This document shows, one piece after another, positions 27,141-36,201 of a stretch of DNA of 64,000 bases. This DNA is from DASRAP01 sp964503275. GTDB lineage: Bacteria; Gemmatimonadota; Gemmatimonadetes; Gemmatimonadales; Gemmatimonadaceae. Numbering within the stretch: position 1 is the first letter of the stretch; each line of letters begins with the position of its first letter. The notes beneath the pieces are model-generated. The model made no database searches. It saw nothing but the letters and a program-made list of their open reading frames with translations, and had not been told where the DNA came from. The position numbers were made by a program, and so were the translations under genes. The stretch covers positions 19,809 through 83,808 of the forward strand of contig CAZCZO010000013.1 in the NCBI GenBank assembly GCA_964503275.1, given 5' to 3'.

Positions 27141-28223
27141 CTAGAACGCCTCGCTGAACGCCACGTACAGCCCACCTTGCCCCGCCGTGCCGCGCGCGTA
27201 GTCGACGCGCACGGTCGTGCGGGTGACGGGGTTCATGCGAAAGCGGAGTCCCGCACCATAGCTCGGCAGCACACGACCATCGGCGAGGTCGGCGACCGTC
27301 GGGGCGACGACCGCGGCTCCGGCGAAGGCGGCACCGGACCAGCGACCCCGCGACGGCGAGCGATACTCCCCCTGCACGGCCGTGGACCACTGATCGCGGA
27401 ACCGTCCCGGCACATAGCCACGCATCACGCTGTTGCTGCCGATCAGCGCGACCTGATCGAAGGGGGCGACGCCGTCGGTGCCCTGCGCGACGATCTGCGC
27501 GGCGACGACGTGTGACGCGCCGAGCGTACGATAGGCCCGCGCATCGACGCGCACGCGGCGAAAGTCGAACTCCGAGCCGATCGCGTCGTCGGCCGTGCTG
27601 ACGGTCAGCTCGGCGAAGTGGCCCGCCGTCGCGGCGAACAGATTGTCGCGCGCGTCACGGACCAGTCCGATGGTGCCGAGTACGGTGCGGCCGCCCGCCC
27701 CGCCAGGGACCGCGCCGGAGGCGAGCGCGCCCGACGGCTCGACCTCACGCATCGTTTGCTCGATCCGCCGTGCGCCGACCTGCACCCAGAGCGCGGGGGC
27801 GACCATCCGATGCACGGAGACGGCCAGTTCCGTGCTGCGCGGCGTGTAGGGCTCTTCGGCGTCATCGGGTGCCTGGTCGCCGACCCCGAAGTACGCCAGC
27901 GGATACTGCTGCCACACGGCGTTGGTGAGCACGCGCCAGCGATTCCCCTCCGTCCAGGTGTCCGTGTCGAGGAAGACGCGCGTCTGTTGCTTGGCCGTGC
28001 GGACGGCGTTGCCGACGATGGTCGAGGGGCGCGTGCCGCCCGGGGACCGCTGGGCGCGTGTGGCGAACAGCGCCACGCCGTACTGGAATCCGGTCTCGGG
28101 CGCCGAGCCGAGCACGGGCAGCAGGGAGATGGAGGCGCGGGGCCGCGCGGTGGCGTCGGGCGCGGTGGGTTGGGCGGCGAGCGTCACGACGGGCAGCAGC
28201 AGGGCGAGTCCGAGAGTCCGCAT
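27141..28223 (-). CDS. Omp85/BamA-type outer-membrane barrel without POTRA domains
   Basis: This 360-residue protein has a signal peptide (LGLALLLPVVTLAA|QPT). It reads as the C-terminal 16-strand barrel of the Omp85/bacterial surface antigen family: GFQYGVALF, LALIGSNSVMRGYVPGRFRD with the VRGY-like motif as MRGY, then YGAGLRFRMN and VDYARGTAGQGGLYVAFSEAF with a terminal Phe. No POTRA repeats precede the barrel. Such short members occur as phospholipase-associated or stand-alone barrels. It converges with the GT-C-like gene, 26 bases away. Confidence 0.8.
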   Translation of the reverse strand: MRTLGLALLLPVVTLAAQPTAPDATARPRASISLLPVLGSAPETGFQYGVALFATRAQRSPGGTRPSTIVGNAVRTAKQQTRVFLDTDTWTEGNRWRVLTNAVWQQYPLAYFGVGDQAPDDAEEPYTPRSTELAVSVHRMVAPALWVQVGARRIEQTMREVEPSGALASGAVPGGAGGRTVLGTIGLVRDARDNLFAATAGHFAELTVSTADDAIGSEFDFRRVRVDARAYRTLGASHVVAAQIVAQGTDGVAPFDQVALIGSNSVMRGYVPGRFRDQWSTAVQGEYRSPSRGRWSGAAFAGAAVVAPTVADLADGRVLPSYGAGLRFRMNPVTRTTVRVDYARGTAGQGGLYVAFSEAF

Positions 28224-28285
28224 GGCAGGGTCGGTGTGAGGAGGCGTCTGCGGCAATGATCGCGGGGCGGCGGGCGCGGTGCCAA

Positions 28286-28301
28286 TACGTCATGTGACGT
28301 A
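28286..28301. promoter_or_regulatory. Inverted repeat TACGTCA-TG-TGACGTA
   Basis: Two perfect 7-base arms flank a 2-base centre, 63 bases upstream of the Omp85-type start and 56 bases upstream of the small lipoprotein start. The TGACGTA half-site is the same as in the direct repeats at 25485-25517, which suggests a shared regulator for the neighbouring envelope genes. Confidence 0.5.
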
Positions 28302-28356
28302 CGGACTGGTGTACGCGCCCCGCGGAGCGTTGGGACGACCTCTCCCGCCAACGACC

Positions 28357-28494
28357 ATGCCGCGCTCACGCTCCTTCCGCGCGCTCGGACTCTGCTTCGT
28401 CTCCGTCCTGCTGTTCTCCTGCGGGGGCGAGTTCCTCGGGCCGTGGTCGCCCGGCTCCCGTGACCCGGGGCTCAGCGCCGGAACGGATCGCTGA
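28357..28494 (+). CDS. Possible small lipoprotein or lipoprotein remnant
   Basis: This encodes 45 residues: MPRSRSFRALGLCFVSVLLF, then SC|GGEFLGPWSPG. The signal and lipobox (VLLFSC) are convincing, but only about 23 residues follow the cysteine. The last 23 bases overlap the 3' end of the convergent peroxidase gene. It could be a true small lipoprotein or the 5' stump of a longer gene cut off by rearrangement. No obvious Shine-Dalgarno is present. Confidence 0.35.
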   Translation: MPRSRSFRALGLCFVSVLLFSCGGEFLGPWSPGSRDPGLSAGTDR

Positions 28495-29896
28495 AGCGCG
28501 GGTCGCTGAGGAAGCTGCTGTCGGTCAAGGTGTGCAGGAACGCCACCAGCGCGGCGCGCTGTGCCTCGGTGAGGTTGAGGCGTTGCGGCTGGCCGCCCGG
28601 CGTGCGCAGCCCCGGGTCGAGTCCCGGGCTGAGCATGATGCCGCTGTCGTAGTGCGCCACCACCTGCTCCAGCGTGGAGAAGCGCCCATCGTGCATGAAG
28701 AAGCGGCGCACGCCCACGTTGCGCAGTGAGGGCGACTTGAAGCGGCCATTGCCGGCGCCCGCGTCGGTGATGACGGCGTCGAGCCCGTTGTTCATCACGT
28801 TGCTGCCGACCTGTGCGTCGGTCACATGGCAGCGCGCGCAGCCGGCCGGACCGACGAAGAGCTGATGCCCCTGCAATTCCTGCGGGGTCAGCGCGGCGGC
28901 GAAGTTCGGCGGCCCCGCGCCCGCGAAGGCCGCGTCGAAGCGCGCGGTGCCGCTGACCATCGCGCGGACGAATTGGGCGAGGGCCCGCGCCACGCGGGTC
29001 TCCGAGATCTCGCTGCTGCCGAACGCCGCGGTGAACAGCGGCCCATAGAAGGCGGTCGCGCGCAGCTTTTCGAGCGCCTCGCTCAAGGGGAGCGCCATCT
29101 CGCCCGGGTCGCTGATGGGCTGGAGCACCTGCGCCTCGAGCGTGGCCGCGCGCTCGTCCCAAAAGAAGCGTCCACGCTGATAGAAGCGGGCGTTCGCCAA
29201 ACCCATCGAGTGCCGCGGCGTGCGCTGCCCGTCGATGCCGAGACTGAAGCGGGCGGTGTCGGCGAATCCGGTGGCCTGCAGATGGCAGGAGGCGCAGGCG
29301 ATGCGGTCATTGCGCGAGAGCCGGGTGTCGTAGAAGAGCACGCGGCCGAGCGTGGCACCGGCGTCGGTCGTGAGATTGTCGGCGGGTGTGTTGTCGGTGC
29401 CGATGACGCTGCCGCCAGGGCCGCCGGGCCCACGGAAGTGCGCGGGCAGGGGCCGCGCGGCGTCGGAGTAGGCGAAGCTGGTCAGCGGCAGGGTCGGTGA
29501 CGCCAGCCCCGCCGCGAAGGCGACCATGGGGAAGGTGTCGGCGACGGCGGCGCCACTGGCGGGGGTCACCCGGACGATCGCCAGTCCCACGCCTGGGGCG
29601 CTCGCACTGCCCGTGATGCCGGCCGCGGATCCCGCGAGCCCGGGGATGCCGGTCAACTCGATGCTCCGTGTGACGGAGACGCCGGCGGCGAGGTCAAAGA
29701 CGGCGAAGGGGTCCACGGCAACGGCCGCTCCGACGGTCGTCACCAAGGTCGGGTTCTGGGCGCGGCGGACCACGGCCTCGGTCACGTCGGGCGTCGGGGT
29801 CGGCGCCACGGCCTCGTCCCCCCCACCGCAAGCGGAGGCGAGGAGGGCAGTCGCCGCGAGGGAGCGCAATCGGGCGGAGCGGAGTTGAGTCAGCAT
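28472..29896 (-). CDS. Di-heme cytochrome c peroxidase-family lipoprotein
   Basis: This 474-residue protein has a lipobox (ATALLASAC|GGGDE). Two heme c attachment motifs, CASCH (201-205) and CARCH (353-357), define the CcpA/MauG family, with LSRNDRIACASCH and FKSPSLRNVGVRRFFMHDG as family segments. Residues about 45-130 form an extra Val/Ala-rich beta domain before the peroxidase, which is unusual. Members reduce H2O2 or oxidise protein residues in the periplasm using electrons from small cytochromes. No maturation gene is nearby. The start lies 159 bases from the divergent secretion operon. Confidence 0.9.
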   Translation of the reverse strand: MLTQLRSARLRSLAATALLASACGGGDEAVAPTPTPDVTEAVVRRAQNPTLVTTVGAAVAVDPFAVFDLAAGVSVTRSIELTGIPGLAGSAAGITGSASAPGVGLAIVRVTPASGAAVADTFPMVAFAAGLASPTLPLTSFAYSDAARPLPAHFRGPGGPGGSVIGTDNTPADNLTTDAGATLGRVLFYDTRLSRNDRIACASCHLQATGFADTARFSLGIDGQRTPRHSMGLANARFYQRGRFFWDERAATLEAQVLQPISDPGEMALPLSEALEKLRATAFYGPLFTAAFGSSEISETRVARALAQFVRAMVSGTARFDAAFAGAGPPNFAAALTPQELQGHQLFVGPAGCARCHVTDAQVGSNVMNNGLDAVITDAGAGNGRFKSPSLRNVGVRRFFMHDGRFSTLEQVVAHYDSGIMLSPGLDPGLRTPGGQPQRLNLTEAQRAALVAFLHTLTDSSFLSDPRFSDPFRR

Positions 29897-30055
29897 GCCG
29901 TTCGGACGGCGGCGGCTCGACGCTTGTTAATCGCAGGTGGCCGACGGGCGGCCCCATCGCCTACCCGAGTGAACCTATCCGAATTGGGGTTGAGTTTCAG
30001 AAAGGCGTTGATTACGCATTATAGATAGGTTTTTTCAAACCATTTTTGTCCTGAT
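29897..30055. promoter_or_regulatory. AT-rich divergent promoter region with 8-base inverted repeat
   Basis: This space separates the peroxidase and the ABC operon. From about 29970 it is far more AT-rich than the surroundings, including a T6 run at 30030-30035. AACCTATC (29972-29979) and GATAGGTT (30024-30031) are inverted copies 44 bases apart, and CATTAT at 30017-30022 could be a -10 element. No Shine-Dalgarno precedes the ABC start at 30056. Exact promoters cannot be fixed from sequence alone. Confidence 0.45.
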
Positions 30056-32251
30056 ATGCCCGCACGTCAGGTCCGCGCCATCACCGAGATCGTCGGTGCC
30101 GCGCTCCGCAGGGACACCCGCCGCGTGGTCGACGCCCGGGCCCTGCTCCCCGATGCCGATGGTCGCGTGCCGCTCGCCGTCTTCGTCGATCATATCGTCG
30201 AAACGGGTCGCCGAGCCGATGTCGCCTATCTCCGCCGCACGATCTCGGCGACCGAACTGCGGTCGCTGCTGGTCGACGGCGCGTTGCCGGCCGTGGTGGT
30301 GCACGATCAGCCGACGCCGGGGATCGCGGCGACCGTGCTGCTCTCCGCGCAGGGCGGTCGCATCCGCGCCAAGACGGTGGTCGCCGGCGGTGGGGTCACC
30401 GACGTCGAGGGATCCATCGACGAGATCGTGGCGATCGCCTTCGGCGAGGACCGCTACGTCGTGTGCCTGACCCCGCTGCCGGTGGCGAGCGAGTCCGACG
30501 GCAGCGACGGGCACGGCGCGCACACGGCCACGCCATTCGCACGGCTGCTGTCACTGTTGGCGGCAGAGAAGGGCGAGATCGGCATCGTGTATCTCTACGC
30601 GGCACTCGCGGGCATCGTCTCGCTGTCGCTGCCGCTGGGCATCCAGAGCATCATCGGAGTCGTGTCGGGCGGGCTGGTGTTGCAGCCCGTGGTGATCCTC
30701 ATCGGCATCGTGGTGCTGGGCACCGCGCTGTACGGCCTGTTGCAGGTGCTGCAACTCGCGGTGGTCGAGCGTCTGCAGCAGCGCGTGTTCGCGCGCCTGT
30801 CGCTGGAGTATGCGTTCCGTCTGCCGCGGGTGCGCTTCGACGCGACCATCAACCAGAGCCTGCCCGAGCTGACCAACCGCTTCTTCGAGCTGGTCACCAT
30901 CCAGAAGTCGCTCGCGAAACTGCTGATGGAAGTGAGCACGGCCCTGCTCACGGTCCTCGCGGGCCTGCTGCTGCTGACGCTGTACCACCCCTACTTCACG
31001 GTGTTCGGGGTGAGTCTGGTCGTGCTCCTCGCCGTGCTGTTCTGGCTCACCGGACCACGCGGACTCGACACCTCACTGAAGGAGTCGGCCTTCAAGTACC
31101 GCGCCGCGCAGTGGCTCGAAGAGATCGCGCGCTCGCTCACGGCGTTCAAGTATGCGGGCCGGTCGAACCTCGCCGTCGAGCGTATGGACGGCGAGCTGGG
31201 TGGCTATCTCGAGTTCCGCCGCGCGCACTTCCGCGTCCTCATGACGCAGTCGATCGCCTTCGTGGTGTTCAAGACGCTCATCACCGGCGCCGTGCTCATC
31301 CTCGGCACGATGCTGGTGATCGACCGGCAGATCACGCTGGGGCAGTTCGTGGCCTCCGAGATCGTGATCGTGACCGTGCTGGCCGGCGTGGAGAAGCTGG
31401 TCCTCAGCTTGGCCACCGTGTACGACCTGCTCACGTCCGTCGAGAAGTCCGGACATCTGCGGGACCTGCCGTTGGAGCCCACCGGCGGGGTGGTGCTGCC
31501 GCGCGCCACGGGCAGTGCGGGCATGGCCGTGACCGCACACGACCTGGGCTTCACCTTCCCCGGCGCGGTGCGACCGGCGGTGTCCGGGATGGCGATCGAC
31601 ATCGCGCCCGGCGAGAAGGTCGGCATCACCGGCTACTTCGGCTCGGGCCAGACCACATCGCTGCGCCTGCTCGGTGGTGTGTACGACGGCTACACCGGGG
31701 CGCTGGCCTTCGACGCCGTGCCGATGCGCGACCTGGACCGGGCGGCGCTGCGCGATGAGATCGGGCAGTACCTCTCGATGGATGACCTGTTCGACGGCAG
31801 CGTCGAGGAGAACATCGCGGTCGGCCGCTCGAACGTCTCCACGGGCGATGTGCTGCGGGCCTTGCATGTGGTGGGGCTGCGCGAGTGGCTGCAGTCGCTC
31901 CCGCAGGGGCTGAGCACGCGCATCACCAACGGTGGCCGCGGCTTGCCCTCGACGGTCGTCGTCAAGTTGCTGCTCGCGCAGGCCATCGCGTCGCGGCCGC
32001 GCCTGCTGCTCTTCGACGACTTCCTGGGCACCATCGAGGCCGACGTGCGCGACGATCTCGTGCGCCTGCTCACGGGCCCCGACGCCGGGTGGACCTTGCT
32101 GGTGGCCACGCACGACGCCGAGCTGCTGCAGCGCTGCGACCGCATCCTGCTCCTCGAGGACGGGCGCGTCCGCTCCATCGGGACCTTCGATGCCCTTGAG
32201 CCCGACCCCTACTTCCGTCGCGTGATCGCGATGACGCACGTGGAGCACTGA
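30056..32251 (+). CDS. Type I secretion-like ABC protein with degenerate nucleotide-binding domain
   Basis: This 731-residue protein has three parts. The N-terminal 150 residues resemble a C39-like domain without the catalytic Cys. The membrane domain (about 175-440) has six helices. The ATPase domain follows, and its key motifs are altered: Walker A reads GYFGSGQTT, with Gln532 in place of Lys. The signature region reads NGGRGLPS (625-632) instead of LSGGQ. Walker B is LLLFDDF with Asp655 where the catalytic Glu belongs. The H-loop His686 (VATHD) remains. Adaptor and TolC genes follow directly. ATP use may be weak or regulatory; the cargo is unknown. Confidence 0.85.
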   Translation: MPARQVRAITEIVGAALRRDTRRVVDARALLPDADGRVPLAVFVDHIVETGRRADVAYLRRTISATELRSLLVDGALPAVVVHDQPTPGIAATVLLSAQGGRIRAKTVVAGGGVTDVEGSIDEIVAIAFGEDRYVVCLTPLPVASESDGSDGHGAHTATPFARLLSLLAAEKGEIGIVYLYAALAGIVSLSLPLGIQSIIGVVSGGLVLQPVVILIGIVVLGTALYGLLQVLQLAVVERLQQRVFARLSLEYAFRLPRVRFDATINQSLPELTNRFFELVTIQKSLAKLLMEVSTALLTVLAGLLLLTLYHPYFTVFGVSLVVLLAVLFWLTGPRGLDTSLKESAFKYRAAQWLEEIARSLTAFKYAGRSNLAVERMDGELGGYLEFRRAHFRVLMTQSIAFVVFKTLITGAVLILGTMLVIDRQITLGQFVASEIVIVTVLAGVEKLVLSLATVYDLLTSVEKSGHLRDLPLEPTGGVVLPRATGSAGMAVTAHDLGFTFPGAVRPAVSGMAIDIAPGEKVGITGYFGSGQTTSLRLLGGVYDGYTGALAFDAVPMRDLDRAALRDEIGQYLSMDDLFDGSVEENIAVGRSNVSTGDVLRALHVVGLREWLQSLPQGLSTRITNGGRGLPSTVVVKLLLAQAIASRPRLLLFDDFLGTIEADVRDDLVRLLTGPDAGWTLLVATHDAELLQRCDRILLLEDGRVRSIGTFDALEPDPYFRRVIAMTHVEH

Positions 32252-32252
32252 G

Positions 32253-33566
32253 ATGGCCGGCGGCGGCGAAGCCTTCGACACCACCCAGCGCGATGCGCTC
32301 ATCGCGGCGCGGGTCCTCACGGCGAGTACCGGACACCGGACCTTCCTGAAGATCCTCGGCGGCATCGGCGTCTGCATCGTGGCGGCGATGTTCCTGCCGT
32401 GGCAGCAGACGGTGCGGGCCACCGGCACCATCTCGGCGCTCTCGCCGGCCGACCGGCCGCAGGTGGTGCAGGCGCTGGTCGGTGGACGGGTCGTGGAGTG
32501 GCTGGTGCAGGAGGGCGACTCGGTGAGTGCGGGCGACCCCATCTTGCAACTGGCGGAGACGGGGACGGAGTTCCTCGACCCGGCGCTGTTGCAGCGGGAG
32601 TCCGAGCGCCTGGCCGCGTTGCAGGCGAGTCTGGCCGCCAAGCGCGACAAGGGCGTCGCGATCCAGCAGCGGATCGTCGCGCTCGACGACGCCAATGCCG
32701 TGAACGAGGCGCAGGCCCGCAACCGCGAGACCCAGGCGAGCGCGGCCTACGAGGCGGCCGTCCTCGACTCGGGGATCGCCGTGGTGCAGCAGACGCGCGC
32801 CGAAGCACTGCTCGTCGACGGACTGCGCTCGCTGGCCGAGGTCGAGGCGGCGCGGCTGCGGGCGCAGCGTGCGGTGGCATCGCTGGCCGATGCACGCGCT
32901 GTGCTCGAGAACGCGTCGCTGGCCCTGCGCGCGGTGGCCGCGACGTACGCGCAGGAGGTGGCGCGCGCCCGCAGCGATCTGGCCACCAACGACGCCGAGA
33001 TCGCCGACGCCGAGGAGAAGGTGGCCGGTCTGCGCTTGCGTCTCGCGAATCTGGGGCAGCGCCAGGATGCCTTCGTGATCCGTGCGCCGCAGGACGGCTT
33101 CGTGGTGCGGCTGTTGAATCGCGGGGTGGGCGAGATCGTGTCGGCAGGGGCGGCGGTCGCGACGGTGCAACCGGCGACGCCCGGCCTGGCGGCGGAACTC
33201 TATGTGAAGGCGATGGACGTGCCCTTGCTGCGCGTGGGTCGCCGGGTGCGCTTACAGTTCGACGGGTGGCCGGCGCTGCAGTTCGCGGGCTGGCCGTCGG
33301 TGGCCGTGGGGACCTTCGGCGGTGTCATCGCGGTCATCGACCGCACGGACGATGGCGCCGGGAAGTATCGGGTCCTCGTGGCGCCCGATCCCCAGGAGGA
33401 GCCCTGGCCCGAGCAGCTGCGCGTCGGCTCGGGGGTGTACGGCTGGGCGATGCTCGACCGCGTGCGGGTGTGGTTCGAGATCTGGCGCCAGTTCAACGGC
33501 TTCCCGCCGACGGTGGTGCTCGAGGAGCCTGGCGCCGCCGCGACGGGCAAGGTGATCTCGCCGTGA
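32253..33566 (+). CDS. HlyD-family membrane-fusion protein
   Basis: This 437-residue protein has a single membrane helix at about 31-48 (FLKILGGIGVCIVAAMFLPW). A lipoyl half follows (VVQALVGGRVVEWLVQEGDS), then a very long Ala/Arg/Glu-rich coiled coil (about 105-265) and the second lipoyl half (FVIRAPQDGFVVRLLNRGVG). It bridges the ABC protein and TolC in type I secretion. Its ATG is one base after the ABC stop and its own stop overlaps the TolC start, so the three are one transcription and translation unit. Confidence 0.9.
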   Translation: MAGGGEAFDTTQRDALIAARVLTASTGHRTFLKILGGIGVCIVAAMFLPWQQTVRATGTISALSPADRPQVVQALVGGRVVEWLVQEGDSVSAGDPILQLAETGTEFLDPALLQRESERLAALQASLAAKRDKGVAIQQRIVALDDANAVNEAQARNRETQASAAYEAAVLDSGIAVVQQTRAEALLVDGLRSLAEVEAARLRAQRAVASLADARAVLENASLALRAVAATYAQEVARARSDLATNDAEIADAEEKVAGLRLRLANLGQRQDAFVIRAPQDGFVVRLLNRGVGEIVSAGAAVATVQPATPGLAAELYVKAMDVPLLRVGRRVRLQFDGWPALQFAGWPSVAVGTFGGVIAVIDRTDDGAGKYRVLVAPDPQEEPWPEQLRVGSGVYGWAMLDRVRVWFEIWRQFNGFPPTVVLEEPGAAATGKVISP

Positions 33567-34960
33567 TCGCGGGCCTGGCGCTGTCGCTGCTGCTCCAAGG
33601 TGTGGCCGGCGACACCGTGGCCCTGGAGGACTTCCAGCGCCGTGTGCTGCGCCATCATCCCGTGGCGCAGGCGGCCGACCTCGCGCTGCGCCGTGCGCGC
33701 TTCGGCGTGTCGCTGGCCCGGGGCGCCTTCGACCCGACGGTGGCCGCCGGGCTGGAGCAGAAGCGCTTCAAGGGGATCGGCTACTACGACGAGTTCGAGC
33801 TGCGGGCGACCGTCCCCACGCCCTTGGGGATCGACTTCAAACTCGGCTGGGAGCGCGCGGATGGTGAGATCATCAATCCCGAGCGCGCGACGCCGAGCAA
33901 CGGCCTGCTGACGGCCGCCGTGGTGGTGCCGCTGGGGCGCCGGATCGTGACCGACGAGCGGCGCACCGCGCTCAAGCAGGCCGATGCCCAGCTCACCGCG
34001 GCCGATGCCGAGCGGGCGCGTGGCCTGTTGCAGTTGCTCGCCGAGAGTGCGCGGTCGTACGGTGCCTGGTACGAGGCCGCGCAGCGCACGGACATCGCGC
34101 GCGAGGCGGAGCGCATCGCGGCGTTCCGGCTCGGCGCCGTGCGCGCGCGCGTGGTCGCGGGCGACGCGGCCGCGATCGATACCATCGAGGCGCGGCTCGA
34201 ACTGCGTTCCCGCGAGGTCGCGCGACTCGACGCGGAGAACGATCTGCTCGCCGCGCGCACCGCGGCGGGCGTGTTCCTGTGGAGCGAGCAGGGGCGTGCC
34301 GAGGTGTTGGCGGCGCCGCGGAGTCCGGGGGCACCGGCGGCCTGGCGTGCGGCGCCGAGCGTCGAACGCGAGGCGCGGTTGGCGGAGGAGGTGCGTCGCG
34401 CCCACCCGTCGGTGCTGCGCGCGGAGGCGCGGCTCAGCGAGCTGCGGGCCGGTCGTGCGCTGGCGCGACAGCAGTGGCTGCCCGATGCGCGCGTGGAGTT
34501 CGGCGCGCTGAACGCGGGCTCGGGCGCCGGGGATCTGTTCGCGTTCGGGGATCTGTCCACGAACCAGAAGATCAGCGGCTATGCCTCGCAGTCGCTGCTG
34601 ATGCTGCGGGAGCGGGCGCGGATCGGGCAGGCCGAGGTGGGCGTGGACCTGGGTGAATGGGAGTTGACCTTGGCGCGGGAGCAGGCGGTGGCCTCGCTGC
34701 GCATCGCGGCCGCGTCGTGGCGTGCACTCGAGGCACAGCGCGCGCGGCAGGTCGAGGCGGTGGCCGACGCGCAGCTGCTGGTCGCGGGCGAGCAGCGCCG
34801 CTTCGAGGCGGGCGAGAGTTCGCTGCTCATCGTGAACCTGCGCGAGCGGGCGCTCGTGACCGAGCGCAATGCCTTGGCGCGCATCGAGGGACGTCTCATC
34901 GCTGCCGAGGCCGCATTCGATCTGGCGCGCGGCCAGCTCGCCGACGTGCTCGCGCGCTGA
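33563..34960 (+). CDS. TolC-family outer-membrane efflux protein
   Basis: This encodes 465 residues from a GTG start that overlaps the HlyD stop (GTGA). A short hydrophobic signal (MIAGLALSLLLQGVAG) precedes two repeats of long helices with the usual TolC pattern of Ala, Glu, Arg and Leu. Turn regions include FDPTVAAGLEQK and LPDARVEFGALNAG, consistent with the beta strands of the pore. The C-terminal LINLRERAL-type helix has FEAGESSLLIVNLRERAL, typical of the family. It gives the system its outer-membrane duct. Confidence 0.9.
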   Translation: MIAGLALSLLLQGVAGDTVALEDFQRRVLRHHPVAQAADLALRRARFGVSLARGAFDPTVAAGLEQKRFKGIGYYDEFELRATVPTPLGIDFKLGWERADGEIINPERATPSNGLLTAAVVVPLGRRIVTDERRTALKQADAQLTAADAERARGLLQLLAESARSYGAWYEAAQRTDIAREAERIAAFRLGAVRARVVAGDAAAIDTIEARLELRSREVARLDAENDLLAARTAAGVFLWSEQGRAEVLAAPRSPGAPAAWRAAPSVEREARLAEEVRRAHPSVLRAEARLSELRAGRALARQQWLPDARVEFGALNAGSGAGDLFAFGDLSTNQKISGYASQSLLMLRERARIGQAEVGVDLGEWELTLAREQAVASLRIAAASWRALEAQRARQVEAVADAQLLVAGEQRRFEAGESSLLIVNLRERALVTERNALARIEGRLIAAEAAFDLARGQLADVLAR

Positions 34961-35052
34961 GCGGCCGGCGCCCGACGCGTGGGCGCGTCGATATCTTGGT
35001 CCGACGAGCCGCGGCACTCGCGGGTTGGACGACTCCCTTCACGACTCATCGC

Positions 35053-36117
35053 ATGGCCCGGACCCCCTCTGCGCTCGCGGCGCTCGCTCTCATCGTGCCC
35101 GCGAGCTGTGCCGCGCCCGACGCGCCGGTCGCGCCGCTGACTCGCGCGGTCTGGCGCGACTCGGTGCGGCTGGTGGACTCGGACTCGTTCCCGATCCAGA
35201 CGCCGTCCGGGTTGACGCGCCTGGCCGACGGACGCTTCGTCGTGGCGGACTTCGGGGCCAAGCAACTGCGGATCTTCGACGCTGGCGGGCGCGCGTTGCG
35301 GAGCATCGGGCGCCGCGGCCGGGGGCCGGGCGAGTTCGTCGCGCCGTCCGCGCTGGATGTGCTCGGGGCCGAGGAGATCGTCGTGCTGGACGTGGGCACG
35401 CAGCGTGTCAGCGTCGTCGATGTGCAAGGCGGCACGGTGGGACGCTCCGCGCGACTCCTGGGGCAGGGCTTGGACCTGCGCGTCGCGCATGGGGTGGTGC
35501 ACGTGGCGATCCCCTCGGCGCTGCACAATCGCGCGTTCGCGACGTGGGACATGGTGGCCGATACCACGGTCGCGCGCGGGGTGATGCCGGCCCTGTACGA
35601 CGCGTATCCACGGCTGCGACGCAATCTGGGGCTGAGCGTGTTGGCGAGCGGCCGCGACGGGCTGTGGGTCGGCCTGCTGGGCAGCAACAGCGTCGCCCTG
35701 CACCCGCGTGAGGCGGTGGATGCCCCGGTGCGCACCGTCGAGCTGCCGCGTCGCGTGCGACGGGGCGTGCCCGTGGACCGGCCGGAGTGGCTGCAGCGCG
35801 AGATGGCCTACGAGGAGGAGTTGCAGTCCGTGTCGGTGTTGACGGCGCTGGCGGAGTTGCGCGATGGCCGGATCGCTGCGGTGCATCAGGACATCACGCT
35901 GGGGGCGCAGTCGGCGTCGAGCGTGGCGTATCTGACGATCCTCGATCCGGCGTCGGGGGCGGGGTGCATCGACCTGCTGCTGCCGCTGCGGGCGGAGGAG
36001 ATGCCCGTCCTGCGATTCATCGACGACCGCTTGTATGCCGCCCGCGTGATGCCCGACGGGGACGACGTGGCCACCTGGGTACATTCGCTGGACGTGGCCG
36101 CCTTGCCCTGTCGTTAG
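35053..36117 (+). CDS. Exported six-bladed beta-propeller protein
   Basis: This 354-residue protein has a signal or lipoprotein leader (AALALIVPASC|AAPDAP). The sequence carries NHL-like blades: GLTRLADGRFVVADFGAKQL, then IFDAGGRALRSIGRRGRGPG with the GRxGxGPGEF motif common in 6-bladed propeller proteins of this phylum, and further repeats to residue 330. Two cysteines near the C-terminus (SGAGCIDLL, AALPCR) may pair. The function is probably ligand or protein binding outside the cytoplasm. It follows the TolC gene by 92 bases and need not be part of that operon. Confidence 0.75.
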   Translation: MARTPSALAALALIVPASCAAPDAPVAPLTRAVWRDSVRLVDSDSFPIQTPSGLTRLADGRFVVADFGAKQLRIFDAGGRALRSIGRRGRGPGEFVAPSALDVLGAEEIVVLDVGTQRVSVVDVQGGTVGRSARLLGQGLDLRVAHGVVHVAIPSALHNRAFATWDMVADTTVARGVMPALYDAYPRLRRNLGLSVLASGRDGLWVGLLGSNSVALHPREAVDAPVRTVELPRRVRRGVPVDRPEWLQREMAYEEELQSVSVLTALAELRDGRIAAVHQDITLGAQSASSVAYLTILDPASGAGCIDLLLPLRAEEMPVLRFIDDRLYAARVMPDGDDVATWVHSLDVAALPCR

Positions 36118-36201
36118 GCAGCGGCCAGACGCGCGGCCCCCGGCGGCGCTACATTCGTGGCACGCTGCTGTGCGCCGTCCCGCCCTCTCGCCCCTGCGTC
36201 T

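Noticed and set aside
31649..31651. The Walker A Gln codon as a sequencing error (CAG for AAG)
   Set aside because: The signature and Walker B glutamate are also altered in the same domain, so a lone base error does not explain it. It remains possible in part and needs family comparison.
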